This document shows, piece after piece, positions 1 through 7,700 of a stretch of DNA of 16,476 nt (positions are counted from its first letter, which is position 1; the number at the start of each line of letters is the position of its first letter). The notes under the pieces were generated by a model. That model did not search any database. It saw nothing but the letters and a program-made list of their open reading frames with translations, and was not told where the DNA came from. This DNA comes from Acidobacteriota bacterium. GTDB taxonomy: Bacteria > Acidobacteriota > Blastocatellia > Pyrinomonadales > Pyrinomonadaceae. The translations under genes and the position numbers were made by a program. Location: contig JAHEEZ010000063.1 in NCBI GenBank assembly GCA_024640445.1, forward strand, positions 1-16,476. The letters are read 5' to 3'.

Positions 1-135
1 GTCTTGTCGTCATCGCTCGAGGAATATGTCTTGTCATCACCGCTCGAGGAATATGTCTTGTCGTCATCGCTTGAGGAATAGGTCTTGTCATCGTTGCTCG
101 AAGAATAGGCCCTGTCGTCATCGCTTGAGGAATAA
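1..135. repeat. 27-bp in-frame tandem repeat, at least five copies, open at left edge
   Basis: Units begin at 1, 28, 55, 82 and 109, each exactly 27 bp. On the minus strand each encodes nine residues of the YSSSDDDKT type. The copies differ at a few positions: units 1-3 are very close, 82-108 carries an Asn codon, 109-135 ends the repeat with Arg-Ala. This is the pattern expected if units are added or lost by slippage within a coding region. The array continues beyond the window, so the copy number is unknown. Confidence 0.9.
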
Positions 136-710
136 TCGCTATCACCCGAAGGCTGGCCCGAGCCGGAATAACCATCCGTCCTGACGTAAAAGCTGTCTGC
201 GAATACGGTTTCCGTCAGGTATGGGGTCGTAATTCGTCTTGTAACCCTCAGTCCGTTTCCGTTATCGGCAGGGGCAAACACCAGAGTGTAGTCAGTGTCA
301 CCGCCGAGACTCGATATCGTAAGCGTGTCCCCACGAAACCCTGCGCGAACAGTGACCTCCCTGCCGTCTTGCCGCACGGACGACCGAGGGACGCCGTCGG
401 CGTCGAAATTCGCGGGCGAGCCGCCAAGCGAGGTTGCCAAACTTACACGGCTGCCTGATATCGCGAGAGTGATGGTCTCCGGCGCTTCAAGCTTGCTCGA
501 AAGGTCGGCGATATCGCTTTGCGATACATTGCCCCTACCGGCGGTATTCGCGACGATCGCCCGCGTATCCTCGCTTGCATTCCTGTCCAGCCTGTATGAT
601 CCCGACAGCGATTCCCCGTTACCTGTTTGCGCCTGAACGCCTATCGCAAGGCCGGCAAAGGCCAATGCCGATACCGTGATCGTGAACAGTCTTCTCTTGA
701 TAGATCTCAT
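1..710 (-). CDS. Secreted protein of unknown function with C-terminal YSSSDDDKT tandem repeats (partial, 3' end outside window)
   Basis: Reading the minus strand from the ATG at 710-708 gives 236 uninterrupted codons to the window edge, so the gene is truncated at its C-terminus. The start has a good Shine-Dalgarno (AGGGGA, complement of 721-726) 10 nt upstream. Residues 1-28 look like a signal peptide: basic MRSIKRR, a hydrophobic core and a likely cleavage after VQA or AQ. Residues 30-180 form a mixed polar, probably beta-rich domain (GSYRLDRN..., LEAPETITLAISG, DGREVTVRA, GDTLTISS, DYTLVFAP, LRVTRRI) with no motif I can assign to an enzyme. From about residue 192 the chain becomes nine-residue repeats, YSSSDDDRA, YSSSNDDKT, YSSSDDDKT, YSSSGDDKT, YSSSDDDK..., very rich in Ser and Asp. 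The protein is probably periplasmic, surface-attached or extracellular. Acidic Asp-rich repeats could bind divalent cations, but that is inference. Confidence is high that this is a gene; the function is unknown. Confidence 0.85.
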   Translation of the reverse strand, partial: MRSIKRRLFTITVSALAFAGLAIGVQAQTGNGESLSGSYRLDRNASEDTRAIVANTAGRGNVSQSDIADLSSKLEAPETITLAISGSRVSLATSLGGSPANFDADGVPRSSVRQDGREVTVRAGFRGDTLTISSLGGDTDYTLVFAPADNGNGLRVTRRITTPYLTETVFADSFYVRTDGYSGSGQPSGDSDYSSSDDDRAYSSSNDDKTYSSSDDDKTYSSSGDDKTYSSSDDDK

Positions 711-749
711 TTGGATTTGCTCCCCTGACTTGCTGACTTAAAACTTGGA

Positions 750-764
750 TCCGGCGTCGCCGGA
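750..764. promoter_or_regulatory. 15-nt perfect palindrome in divergent intergenic region
   Basis: TCCGGCG-T-CGCCGGA has seven-base arms around one central base. It lies in the 192-bp gap between the minus-strand secreted protein (start 710) and the plus-strand osmC-like gene (start 903). Its place between two divergent starts suits an operator or a hairpin in the 5' leader of the minus-strand gene. No clear sigma-70 promoter is visible near it. An AT-rich stretch at 861-870 (ATTATTAATC) is the best -10 candidate for the rightward gene, but it lacks a convincing -35. Confidence 0.4.
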
Positions 765-902
765 AAGTGAACAGCAGCTTATAGAGCATATGCCGTGCCA
801 CCGAAGAACCGATCAACAATATCGTCTCCGCAGAAGGTTTCCTGTGATAACATTTGGTCAATTATTAATCTACCACAGTGTTCAAAGGGGGGAAGAAACA
901 AG

Positions 903-1331
903 ATGTCAGTCAAAAGCGGTAAGGCCGCGGTCAGATGGGCGGGAGACGAGTATTTTATCGCCACCTCGCCTAGCGGACATTCGCAAGTACTTGATCCAAA
1001 GAGGGATAGGAGATCGGCGGCGTCGCCTATTGAACTTCTTCTGATCGCTGTCGCGGGCTGTACCGCGGCGGATGTGATTTCGATCCTTGAGAAGAAGAGG
1101 CAAGAGGTTACCGAATACTCAGCGGAAATAACCGGTGAACGCCGGGAGGAACACCCCAAGGGATTCACGAGCTTTCACGTTCACCATATCGTGCATGGCC
1201 GCAGTGTATCGGAAAAGGCCGTTGCCGATGCGATCAGGCTTTCGGATGAGAAATACTGTTCGGTCGCGTTCACCGTCAGACCGGCAGCGGAAATAACCAC
1301 CAGTTACGAGATCATCGAATCGGACAGCTAA
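903..1331 (+). CDS. OsmC-family protein (YhfA-like), putative peroxide/thiol-handling protein
   Basis: This is a 142-residue OsmC/Ohr-superfamily protein. Members are small homodimeric cytoplasmic thiol peroxidases or close relatives that use two cysteines. Both expected cysteines are present: Cys53 in the helix motif SPIELLLIAVAGCTAADV and Cys119 in EKYCSVAF. The order of elements, with a hydrophobic helix carrying the first Cys, then a GxRREEHP-type strand region, then the second Cys followed by AFTV, fits the YhfA-like branch better than classical OsmC or Ohr. The start at 903 is preferred over an in-frame ATG at 795 because a strong purine-rich Shine-Dalgarno (AAAGGGGGGAAG, 884-895) sits just upstream and the preceding 36 codons do not look like the family. 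The secreted YARHG gene begins 4 nt after the stop codon, so the two are probably co-transcribed. The actual substrate is not determinable from sequence. Confidence 0.85.
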   Translation: MSVKSGKAAVRWAGDEYFIATSPSGHSQVLDPKRDRRSAASPIELLLIAVAGCTAADVISILEKKRQEVTEYSAEITGERREEHPKGFTSFHVHHIVHGRSVSEKAVADAIRLSDEKYCSVAFTVRPAAEITTSYEIIESDS

Positions 1332-1335
1332 GAAA

Positions 1336-2550
1336 ATGACAGGAAAACATTTCCTTTTGGCGTTCTTTGTGTCGGCTCTGTGTCTGAACGTGTTTGCCCA
1401 GACCGGACAGCCAGACGAATACGTCCTTGTGCGGTGGAAGAAATTCGCCGCTCAAAAGTGGGAGAAAGTAGATTTTAAGAAGACCTTGATCAGCAAGAAG
1501 CGGATCGCGGCGATGGACAAGGAACCGCCGGACGAGTTCGACGATCAGGTAAGTGAACTAGCGCTCCTGAGAGGAGTGGTTTTTGGTAAGCGCGGAAGGA
1601 TTTTCAAGGATCGCAACATCCAGGGCTTTCTTGACCGACAGCGCTGGTACAAGCCGAACCCGGATTTCAGCAATTCGGTTCTCACAAAGACCGAAAGACA
1701 GAATCTGGATCTTATCCGGCTTGCGGAAGCGGAACGACACCTTTTTGTCGAGCAGGGTGACATGCGGCTTTGGGAGGGCAAAAAGATACCCGAGGACAAG
1801 CTCGATTTCCAGACACCGGCCGGGTGGCGGATACTGATCGCCGAGGTTGAGGCGATACACGGCAAGCGCTTTGATAGTGAACCATGGCTCCAGAAGTATT
1901 TTGAAGAGCGATACTGGTATGAACCGAAAGCCGATTATTCTCCGGCAGTGCTGACGGAATTCGACCGGGAAAACATCGAGTTGTTCGCGAAGAAACGAAG
2001 CGAGGGGAGGAATCTCGCCGTGTGGGTCGGCGACATGGACAAGTTCCAGAATTCCCCGCTCACCCTGGAGATGCTCGACGGGCTCACACTCAGCGAGCTA
2101 AGGCTGATACGGAACGAATTCTTCGCGCGGAACGGCTACAAGTTCTCGTATCCCGGTATTTCCCAACACTTCGAATGGCGCGAATGGTACACGCCGCTCA
2201 CCGACCAGTCGAAAGTAAAGCTCAACGATATTGAGAAACAGAACGTCATTCTCATTGAGCAGCGCGAGAAGGAGATGCGGGGCAGGCTCGCCACAGATGC
2301 GATCACCGAAGAGATGCTGGAAGGAATGTTCATCGAGGACCTCCGTGTGCTGAGAAACGAACTTTTCGCCAGGCGCGGAAGGGTATTCAAAGACCCCGAA
2401 CTGCAAAAGTACTTTTCATCTCAAGCCTGGTACAAGCCGGACCCGGAATTCAAGGACGATATGCTGGGGACTCTGGAGATAAAGAACCTGGCGGTCATCA
2501 AACAGGCGGAAGAACTTGCTATGAGCAAGTTCGACGCCTTCGAAGGCTGA
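1336..2550 (+). CDS. Secreted protein with four YARHG-type repeats
   Basis: The 404-residue protein has a signal peptide (MTGKHFLLAFFVSALCLNVFAQ, about residues 1-22). After it come four repeats of about 60 residues built on the YARHG plan, a helix with an aromatic/Ala-Arg-x-Gly core followed by F....WY.P......LT..E..N...I. The repeats lie at about 74-130 (core GKRGRIF), 160-222 (IHGKRF, the most divergent), 250-312 (FARNGYKF) and 331-396 (FARRGRVF). Each ends with a W-Y or WY-P motif (RWYKPNPDF, YWYEPKADY, EWYTPLTD, AWYKPDPEF). YARHG domains occur in extracytoplasmic proteins, often next to peptidase or sensor modules; their function is not established. No catalytic module is present here. 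The start is 4 nt after the osmC-like stop, with only a weak ribosome-binding site (AAGAAA), which suggests translational coupling. A terminator follows at 2596. Confidence 0.85.
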   Translation: MTGKHFLLAFFVSALCLNVFAQTGQPDEYVLVRWKKFAAQKWEKVDFKKTLISKKRIAAMDKEPPDEFDDQVSELALLRGVVFGKRGRIFKDRNIQGFLDRQRWYKPNPDFSNSVLTKTERQNLDLIRLAEAERHLFVEQGDMRLWEGKKIPEDKLDFQTPAGWRILIAEVEAIHGKRFDSEPWLQKYFEERYWYEPKADYSPAVLTEFDRENIELFAKKRSEGRNLAVWVGDMDKFQNSPLTLEMLDGLTLSELRLIRNEFFARNGYKFSYPGISQHFEWREWYTPLTDQSKVKLNDIEKQNVILIEQREKEMRGRLATDAITEEMLEGMFIEDLRVLRNELFARRGRVFKDPELQKYFSSQAWYKPDPEFKDDMLGTLEIKNLAVIKQAEELAMSKFDAFEG

Positions 2551-2595
2551 TAAAGCAAACCCTCAAGTTCCGCGTGCCGGAACTAATCTGAATCG

Positions 2596-2636
2596 AAGCG
2601 GCAGGGATCCGGAAGGGACCTGCCGCTTTTGCTTTT
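2596..2636 (+). terminator. Rho-independent terminator after the osmC-like/YARHG pair
   Basis: A perfect 10-bp stem AAGCGGCAGG (2596-2605) / CCTGCCGCTT (2619-2628) encloses a 13-nt loop and runs into a T-rich tail (TTTTGCTTTT). It lies 45 nt past the YARHG stop codon and closes that transcription unit. Confidence 0.85.
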
Positions 2637-2686
2637 CGGCCTTCAATATGCGGAAGCAGGTATGCTAACCTTGCATTTCTTTCGTG

Positions 2687-3505
2687 ATGAAGACAGCAAC
2701 ACCCGAAGAACTGGAATTGAACAAGAAGCACGCGCTTCTGGAGAGGCTCCGAAACCGGCTGGTAATTGCCGAAGAGGAGATGACCGAAGTGCGCGCCGAA
2801 CTCGAACAGTTCGAGGCCCAGTACTCTATGGAAGTGGGGCGCCTTTACGCCGAGCTTGACGAGATAGAGGCAGAAATAGCCGAAGAAGAACTCAAACTTC
2901 ATCCGGAAGACGAAGAGATAAAGAAGCGCGCCGACGAGGCCAGGGAGCGTGCGGAGGCGTCGGCCGAAGCGCTCGACGAAGAGAACTGGCAGGCCTGCAC
3001 CCACAAATGGAATCCGACCGCGGAAGCGCGAAAGGCCTATTACAACCTCGCCAAGATCATTCATCCGGATCTTGCCGTCGACAAGAAAGAACAGGAACGC
3101 CGTCACGAACTGATGGCGAAACTGAACGACGCCTACTCTGAGGGTGACCAGAAGCTTCTTAACAAACTCGTAGAGGAGTATCGCGACGCACCGGAACTTG
3201 TGAAAGGTGATTCCATCGGTGACCAGCTGATCCGCGCGATAAGGCAGATCTCGCAGGTGACCCGCCGACTTAAGGAACTTCGCGAGGAATTTCTTGAAGT
3301 CGAACTGTCCGAACTCTACGTGCTCAGGGACAAGGTCCGGGCAGAACAGCAGGAGGGCCGCAATCTGCTTAGCCAGATGGCTGAACGCACCGCGACGCAT
3401 ATCAAGAAAGCAACCAGGAGGCTGAATCACCTTCGAAACGTGGTCCAGGCGGAAGAGGCCGATGCCGCGGAGAGATTCGGGTTGAATGTATCCGCGTTTC
3501 GTTAG
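2687..3505 (+). CDS. Coiled-coil protein with an internal J-domain-like segment (HPD motif)
   Basis: The product is a strongly charged, largely helical protein of 272 residues (273 if the GTG immediately before the ATG is used). Residues 8-100 are heptad-like and rich in Glu, Lys, Arg and Leu, consistent with a coiled coil. Residues 113-160 read as helices II and III of a J domain: EARKAYYNLAKIIHPDL, with the diagnostic HPD at about 127-129, then ELMAKLNDAYSEGDQKLLNKL. J domains stimulate the ATPase of DnaK/Hsp70, and HPD is the residue set needed for it. The rest (about 170-272) is again coiled-coil-like. No Gly/Phe-rich region, zinc finger or DnaJ C-terminal domain is present. It is therefore not classical DnaJ but a J-domain co-chaperone-like protein, probably cytoplasmic since no signal peptide is seen. 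The ribosome-binding site is poor; GTG 2684 and ATG 2687 are equally possible starts. The flavoprotein gene follows after 59 nt on the same strand. Confidence 0.75.
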   Translation: MKTATPEELELNKKHALLERLRNRLVIAEEEMTEVRAELEQFEAQYSMEVGRLYAELDEIEAEIAEEELKLHPEDEEIKKRADEARERAEASAEALDEENWQACTHKWNPTAEARKAYYNLAKIIHPDLAVDKKEQERRHELMAKLNDAYSEGDQKLLNKLVEEYRDAPELVKGDSIGDQLIRAIRQISQVTRRLKELREEFLEVELSELYVLRDKVRAEQQEGRNLLSQMAERTATHIKKATRRLNHLRNVVQAEEADAAERFGLNVSAFR

Positions 3506-3564
3506 TTAGCATTCGCGGCCGCCTGAGCTTGGACTGACCTGCATACCACTGAATTCATTTTCCG

Positions 3565-4503
3565 ATGGCACCAACCGAAATCGATGTCGCGATCATAGGC
3601 GCCGGTCCCGGCGGCCTCTCAGCTGCCCTTTGGTGCGACGAACTCGGACTTTCCTCCATCGTCTACGAATCATCTGCCAGACCCGGCGGCCAGTTGCTCT
3701 GGACCCACAACCCTATTGAGAACTACCTGGGCGTCAAGGCCGCCAATGGCTCGGAGATGCTTGAACTCTTTCTGAACTACTTTGGGGACCGACCCCTTCG
3801 CCTTGAATACGGGCGGAGAGTGACAAGCCTGGACCCGGACACTCTCATTTTGACTTTTGAAGATGGGGCGGCTGTCTCCGCCAGAGCGATAGTCATCGCG
3901 ACCGGTGTCGGCAGGAGGGACCCCGGTATCGATGGGCTTGCGCGGTTTGCCGGCAAAGGCCTGCTTGAATCCGGCAAGAAAGAGGCGGAATTCTCCAGAG
4001 GCAAGGTTGCCGTTGTTGTCGGCGGCGGCGACGCGGCTTTCGAGAACGCGATCATCCTTTCCGAAGTGGCAAAGCGGGTCTACCTCATTCACCGACGAGA
4101 CACCTTCACCGCCAGGCAGGAGTTCATCTCGAAAGCAACCTCCGATCCCGCGATCGAGATTCTGACCAATTCCGAGGTTGCGGGAGTTCAAGGAGAGGAT
4201 CTCCTTGAATCCGTTCTTGTTCGCGACCGCGTGTCAGGAGTCGCCAGGTCAATCCCGGCCGGCGCTTTGATCTTCAGGATCGGCGTCACGCCGAACTCAG
4301 TGATCTTCAGAGAGTTCCTCAAGACCGATCAGAAAGGATATCTAAATGTGGATAGTTCTTGCCGGACGAGCGTAGAGGGAATCTATGCCGTCGGCGACGT
4401 CGCGAATCCGGTCGCTCCGACCATCGCCACGGCAGCCGGAATGGGAGCCACATCCGCCAAATCCATAATTTCTTGGATATCACAATCATCTGATATAGAA
4501 TGA
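3565..4503 (+). CDS. Thioredoxin-reductase-fold NAD(P)H flavoprotein lacking the redox CxxC
   Basis: The 312-residue protein has the two-dinucleotide-domain architecture of low-molecular-weight thioredoxin reductases. The FAD site GAGPGG is at 12-17, with GGQLLWT and the N-half ending ATGVGRRDPGI. The NADPH site GGGDAAFENA is at 153-162, followed by HRRD (176-179) and R184, which in this family favour NADPH. The second FAD motif YAVGDVANP is at 274-282. Where thioredoxin reductases carry CATC(D) just before the NADPH site, this protein reads ESGKKEAEF (135-143). Its only cysteines are at 24 and 266, so it cannot perform the usual thioredoxin reduction. Related CxxC-less proteins include ferredoxin/flavodoxin-NADP reductases of the YumC type and bacillithiol-disulfide reductase YpdA, so electron transfer to a carrier or a small disulfide is plausible. 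The choice between these is open. No clear Shine-Dalgarno is seen before 3565. Confidence 0.85.
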   Translation: MAPTEIDVAIIGAGPGGLSAALWCDELGLSSIVYESSARPGGQLLWTHNPIENYLGVKAANGSEMLELFLNYFGDRPLRLEYGRRVTSLDPDTLILTFEDGAAVSARAIVIATGVGRRDPGIDGLARFAGKGLLESGKKEAEFSRGKVAVVVGGGDAAFENAIILSEVAKRVYLIHRRDTFTARQEFISKATSDPAIEILTNSEVAGVQGEDLLESVLVRDRVSGVARSIPAGALIFRIGVTPNSVIFREFLKTDQKGYLNVDSSCRTSVEGIYAVGDVANPVAPTIATAAGMGATSAKSIISWISQSSDIE

Positions 4504-4536
4504 CTTAAATCGTTTTCAGGTTATTGGATCATTCCC

Positions 4537-4549
4537 GGTCAAATTGACC
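4537..4549. promoter_or_regulatory. GGTCAAATTGACC palindrome upstream of the first outer-membrane gene
   Basis: GGTCAA-A-TTGACC is a perfect inverted repeat with six-base arms, 34 nt after the flavoprotein stop and about 190 nt upstream of the outer-membrane gene start. Its size and symmetry fit a dimeric regulator operator. No T-tract follows directly, so it is unlikely to be a terminator. No regulator gene is adjacent. Confidence 0.35.
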
Positions 4550-4559
4550 AAAAATTTGA

Positions 4560-4655
4560 ATTTTGTTCAAAGTTTGCCAGTTTAGGCATGGATTGAAGGT
4601 CGGCTCATTCGCGGTTTTATCCCTTGTTTAGGGGTGTTCGCGGATTTTGTTCAAA
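4560..4655. repeat. Two exact 12-bp direct repeats ATTTTGTTCAAA, 84 bp apart
   Basis: ATTTTGTTCAAA occurs at 4560-4571 and again at 4644-4655. Each contains the small inverted repeat TTTG-TT-CAAA. The 84-bp centre distance equals eight turns of B-DNA, which would put both copies on the same helix face. This fits a pair of binding sites for one regulator flanking the possible promoter at 4593-4620. Confidence 0.4.
4593..4620 (+). promoter_or_regulatory. Candidate sigma-70-like promoter for the first outer-membrane gene
   Basis: TTGAAG (4593-4598) and TTTTAT (4615-4620) are separated by 16 bp; each matches the consensus at four of six positions. Transcription would begin near 4627, giving a leader of about 108 nt that contains the conserved GGAACGC/GCGTCC element. 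This is a pattern call only. Confidence 0.3.
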
Positions 4656-4657
4656 CT

Positions 4658-4679
4658 GGAACGCAAAATGCGTCCTTTC
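4658..4679 (+). promoter_or_regulatory. Conserved leader element (hairpin and/or MRPFS upstream start), copy 1
   Basis: GGAACGC, AAA, ATGCGTCCTTTC. The same block, with only the three central bases different, stands before the second outer-membrane gene at 8769-8790. The arms can fold as GGA(A)CGC / GCGTCC with one bulged A. The ATG inside it (4668) opens a 25-codon reading frame beginning MRPFS that ends at 4745, overlapping the first 11 nt of the outer-membrane gene. It therefore could act as an RNA hairpin, a leader peptide, or both. Confidence 0.45.
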
Positions 4680-4734
4680 TCACTGAGTCGTCCAACGAAA
4701 TCATCGTTTTTACCAATAAAACTAAGGAGGAGCT

Positions 4735-7700
4735 ATGAGGTTTAGCAAATTAAGACCCGGATTGTTTCTGGTTCTGGTGGCGCTGTGTGTCAGCGTGATC
4801 ATGGTCGGGAACATCAATGCTCAGTCGGGAACTTCCAGAATTAACGGAACGGTCACCGACCAAACCGGCGCGGCGGTGCCGGGAGCAACTGTCACGATCA
4901 CGAACCCCAATACCGGGTTTTCGAGGTCAGTGGCCACTGACAGCAGCGGAAACTACAGTTTCCCGGGAATCCCCCCGGCAACATACAGGCTTGAAGTTGC
5001 TGCCAATAACTTCAACAAGACCGTAAACAGTAACGTAAAGGCGTTGGTGGATTCGACGATCGACGTCGATGTCGCTCTCCAGCCCGGTGACGTGACAGCT
5101 ACCGTTGACGTTACGACCAATAGCATCGAAGCGGTCATCAACACTCAAGATGCGAGTATCGGAAACAACTTCGTGCCTGAGCAGATCACGCAGCTTCCGA
5201 CTAACCTCAGGAGGGTCAACGACCTCCTCAGTTTGCAGCCGGGTGTTACTCGCGACGGATATGTCGCCGGTGGACGATCCGACCAGGCGAACATCACCCT
5301 CGACGGCATTGACATCAACGACCAGCAGACGGGTGGACGTACAGGTCAGTTCCAAACGACTCAGGGCTCTGCGCTCCGCGTCACGACCGAGTCGGTTGAA
5401 GAGTTCAGGATCACTACAAGTAACGCAAATGCGAACCAGGGCCGTTCTTCCGGCGCGCAGATTTCTCTTGTGACCCGCAGCGGTTCGAACGATCTTAGAG
5501 GAGCCGTGTTCTATTTCAAGAGGCCGACAGACGGGTCTGCTAACGACTTCTTCAACAACCTTTCCGGGATCGAACGCCCCAGCCTCAACCGCGATGTTTA
5601 CGGCGGCAGGATCGGCGGTCCGATCATCAAGGACAAGTTCTTCTTCTTTTACAGCTACGAAGGACAATACCAAAAGCTGGGTCAATCGGTTGTCAGGACT
5701 GTTCCGCTTTCCCATATGGGAAATGGTGAGTTCCATTTCTCGGGAACCGGACCGACCTGCACGAACGGTCAGTGCGTCATCGGCGTAGCCGAGATGGCAA
5801 ACATATACAACCAGATCAATGGTGCCAATCCCGCTGTCGTCTCGCTCTTCGCAGACGTCGTTTCCCGTTACCCGTCGAATGACTCCAGCGTCGGCGATGG
5901 TGTGAACACCGGCGGATACCGCTTTAACGCCCCGGTAACTGACCAGGAGAACACGCACATTGCCAGGTTCGACCTCAATTTGTCCGACAGTCAGCAGCTC
6001 TTCTTCAGAGGCAACTACGAGTGGGACAATACGGCAGGAACATCTGCATTTCCCGACACGCCGGCAACCTCGCTTTGGAGTCATCCGTTTGGATTTGTGG
6101 TCGGCCACAACTGGACGATCAGCGACAACAAGATAAACAACATTCGTGTTGGTCTGACCAAGCAGGCGTTCAGCACCCAGGGCGATTCGAGCGACAGCGC
6201 GATCAGTTTCAGATTCGTATATTCACCGAAACTGTACTCCAGGACGCTCGACCGAATTACAAACACCTGGAACATCACTGACGATTTCACCTTGATCAAG
6301 GGCAACCACACGTTCCAATTGGGCGGCAACGTCAGGATCATAAGGAACGAACGTAACACCTTTGGCGGCGCGTATGACTCGGCGACGACAAATCCGTCAT
6401 TTTACGAGCTTTCGGGTGCGGTCGTTACGAATCAGATAACAAGCGCGGGCTACACGATCGATGGCGGTGACGTCTCGGTTGTGCAGGCGGCAGCTACCGC
6501 ATTGATCGGCCGTCTTTCTCAGTATTCCGGGAACTTCACATTCGATATTGACGGAAGCGTTCTTCCTGTAGGCACACCGGCCGCCAGGAATTTTGCTACC
6601 GAAGAATATGACGTTTACGGCCAGGACATCTGGAAGTTCAAGCGTAATGTCACAGTGACTGCCGGTCTCCGATACGCGGTTAGCCGTCCGGTTTACGAAA
6701 AGAACGGTTTCCAGGTGGTTCCGACCGAACGCCTTGGTGACGTCTTCGACCGAAGGGTCCAAAGCGCATTGATCGGCGTTCCTGACAACGAATTGATCCA
6801 GTTCGAGCTTGGCGGTCCGGTCAATAATGCTCCCGGCTTCTACTCAATGGATTGGAACAACTTCCAACCAAGGGTCGCGGTAGCGTGGTCGCCCGATTTT
6901 GAGAACGGTTTCCTGCATGGCCTTTTTGGTGATGAAGGCGATTCAACGATCAGGGGCGGCTTCGCGATCACCAATGACTACTTTGGCGGCCAGCTGGCTG
7001 TGTCGTTTGACGGTCTTTCGACCATCGGCTTCACCAGCAGCACGACGATCTCGGCTAACACTTACAACGTGACGAACAATCCCGCGCCCTTGTTCACCGG
7101 ATTCGGCCAGGATATTCGCGCACTGCCGGGCATTCCTGCTCCCGAGCAGAGGTTCATGACACCGGCAGATGAAAGGCAGAGGATCGAGACCTCGCTTGAC
7201 GGGACGATCACCTCGCCGGTCAACTACCAGTGGAACGTTTCCTGGGGAAGAAGCCTTCCGAAGGGAATGTATTTCGAGATGAGCTACATAGGACGCGCGG
7301 CGCGAAATCTTTTCGCAACACGCGACGTTATGGCGCTTAACGACCTCGTAGATCCGGCTTCCGGTGTCGACTGGTATACCGCGGCGGGCATGCTCCACGA
7401 TCTCCGTGCAGCTGACACGCCGGTTACTTCGGTCGCGCCGATCCCCTACTTCGAGAACCTGTTCCCGGGTGCGTTGAACGACTGGGGATTCTGCGGTGCT
7501 CAAACTGCGACTCAGGCGGTTTACAGCCTCGCGGCCCGCGATTGTATCGATATTCTTGACTGGACCTATATCCAGCTGCTTATCGACGATTCGGGTATTT
7601 TCCCCAATATGTTCTTCCATCCGCAGTACGCCGCTTTCTCGGCTTATGGAACGACGGCGTACTCGAATTACCACGGCGGTTCATTCAGCCTCCGCCAGAG

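Noticed and set aside
795..902. N-terminal extension of the OsmC-like protein from an ATG at 795
   Set aside because: The 36 extra residues do not resemble the family, and a strong ribosome-binding site sits directly before the ATG at 903.
4927..6108. Long antisense open frame (393 codons) within outer-membrane paralog 1
   Set aside because: It is opposite a clearly real coding region, has no family resemblance, and arises from codon bias of the sense gene.
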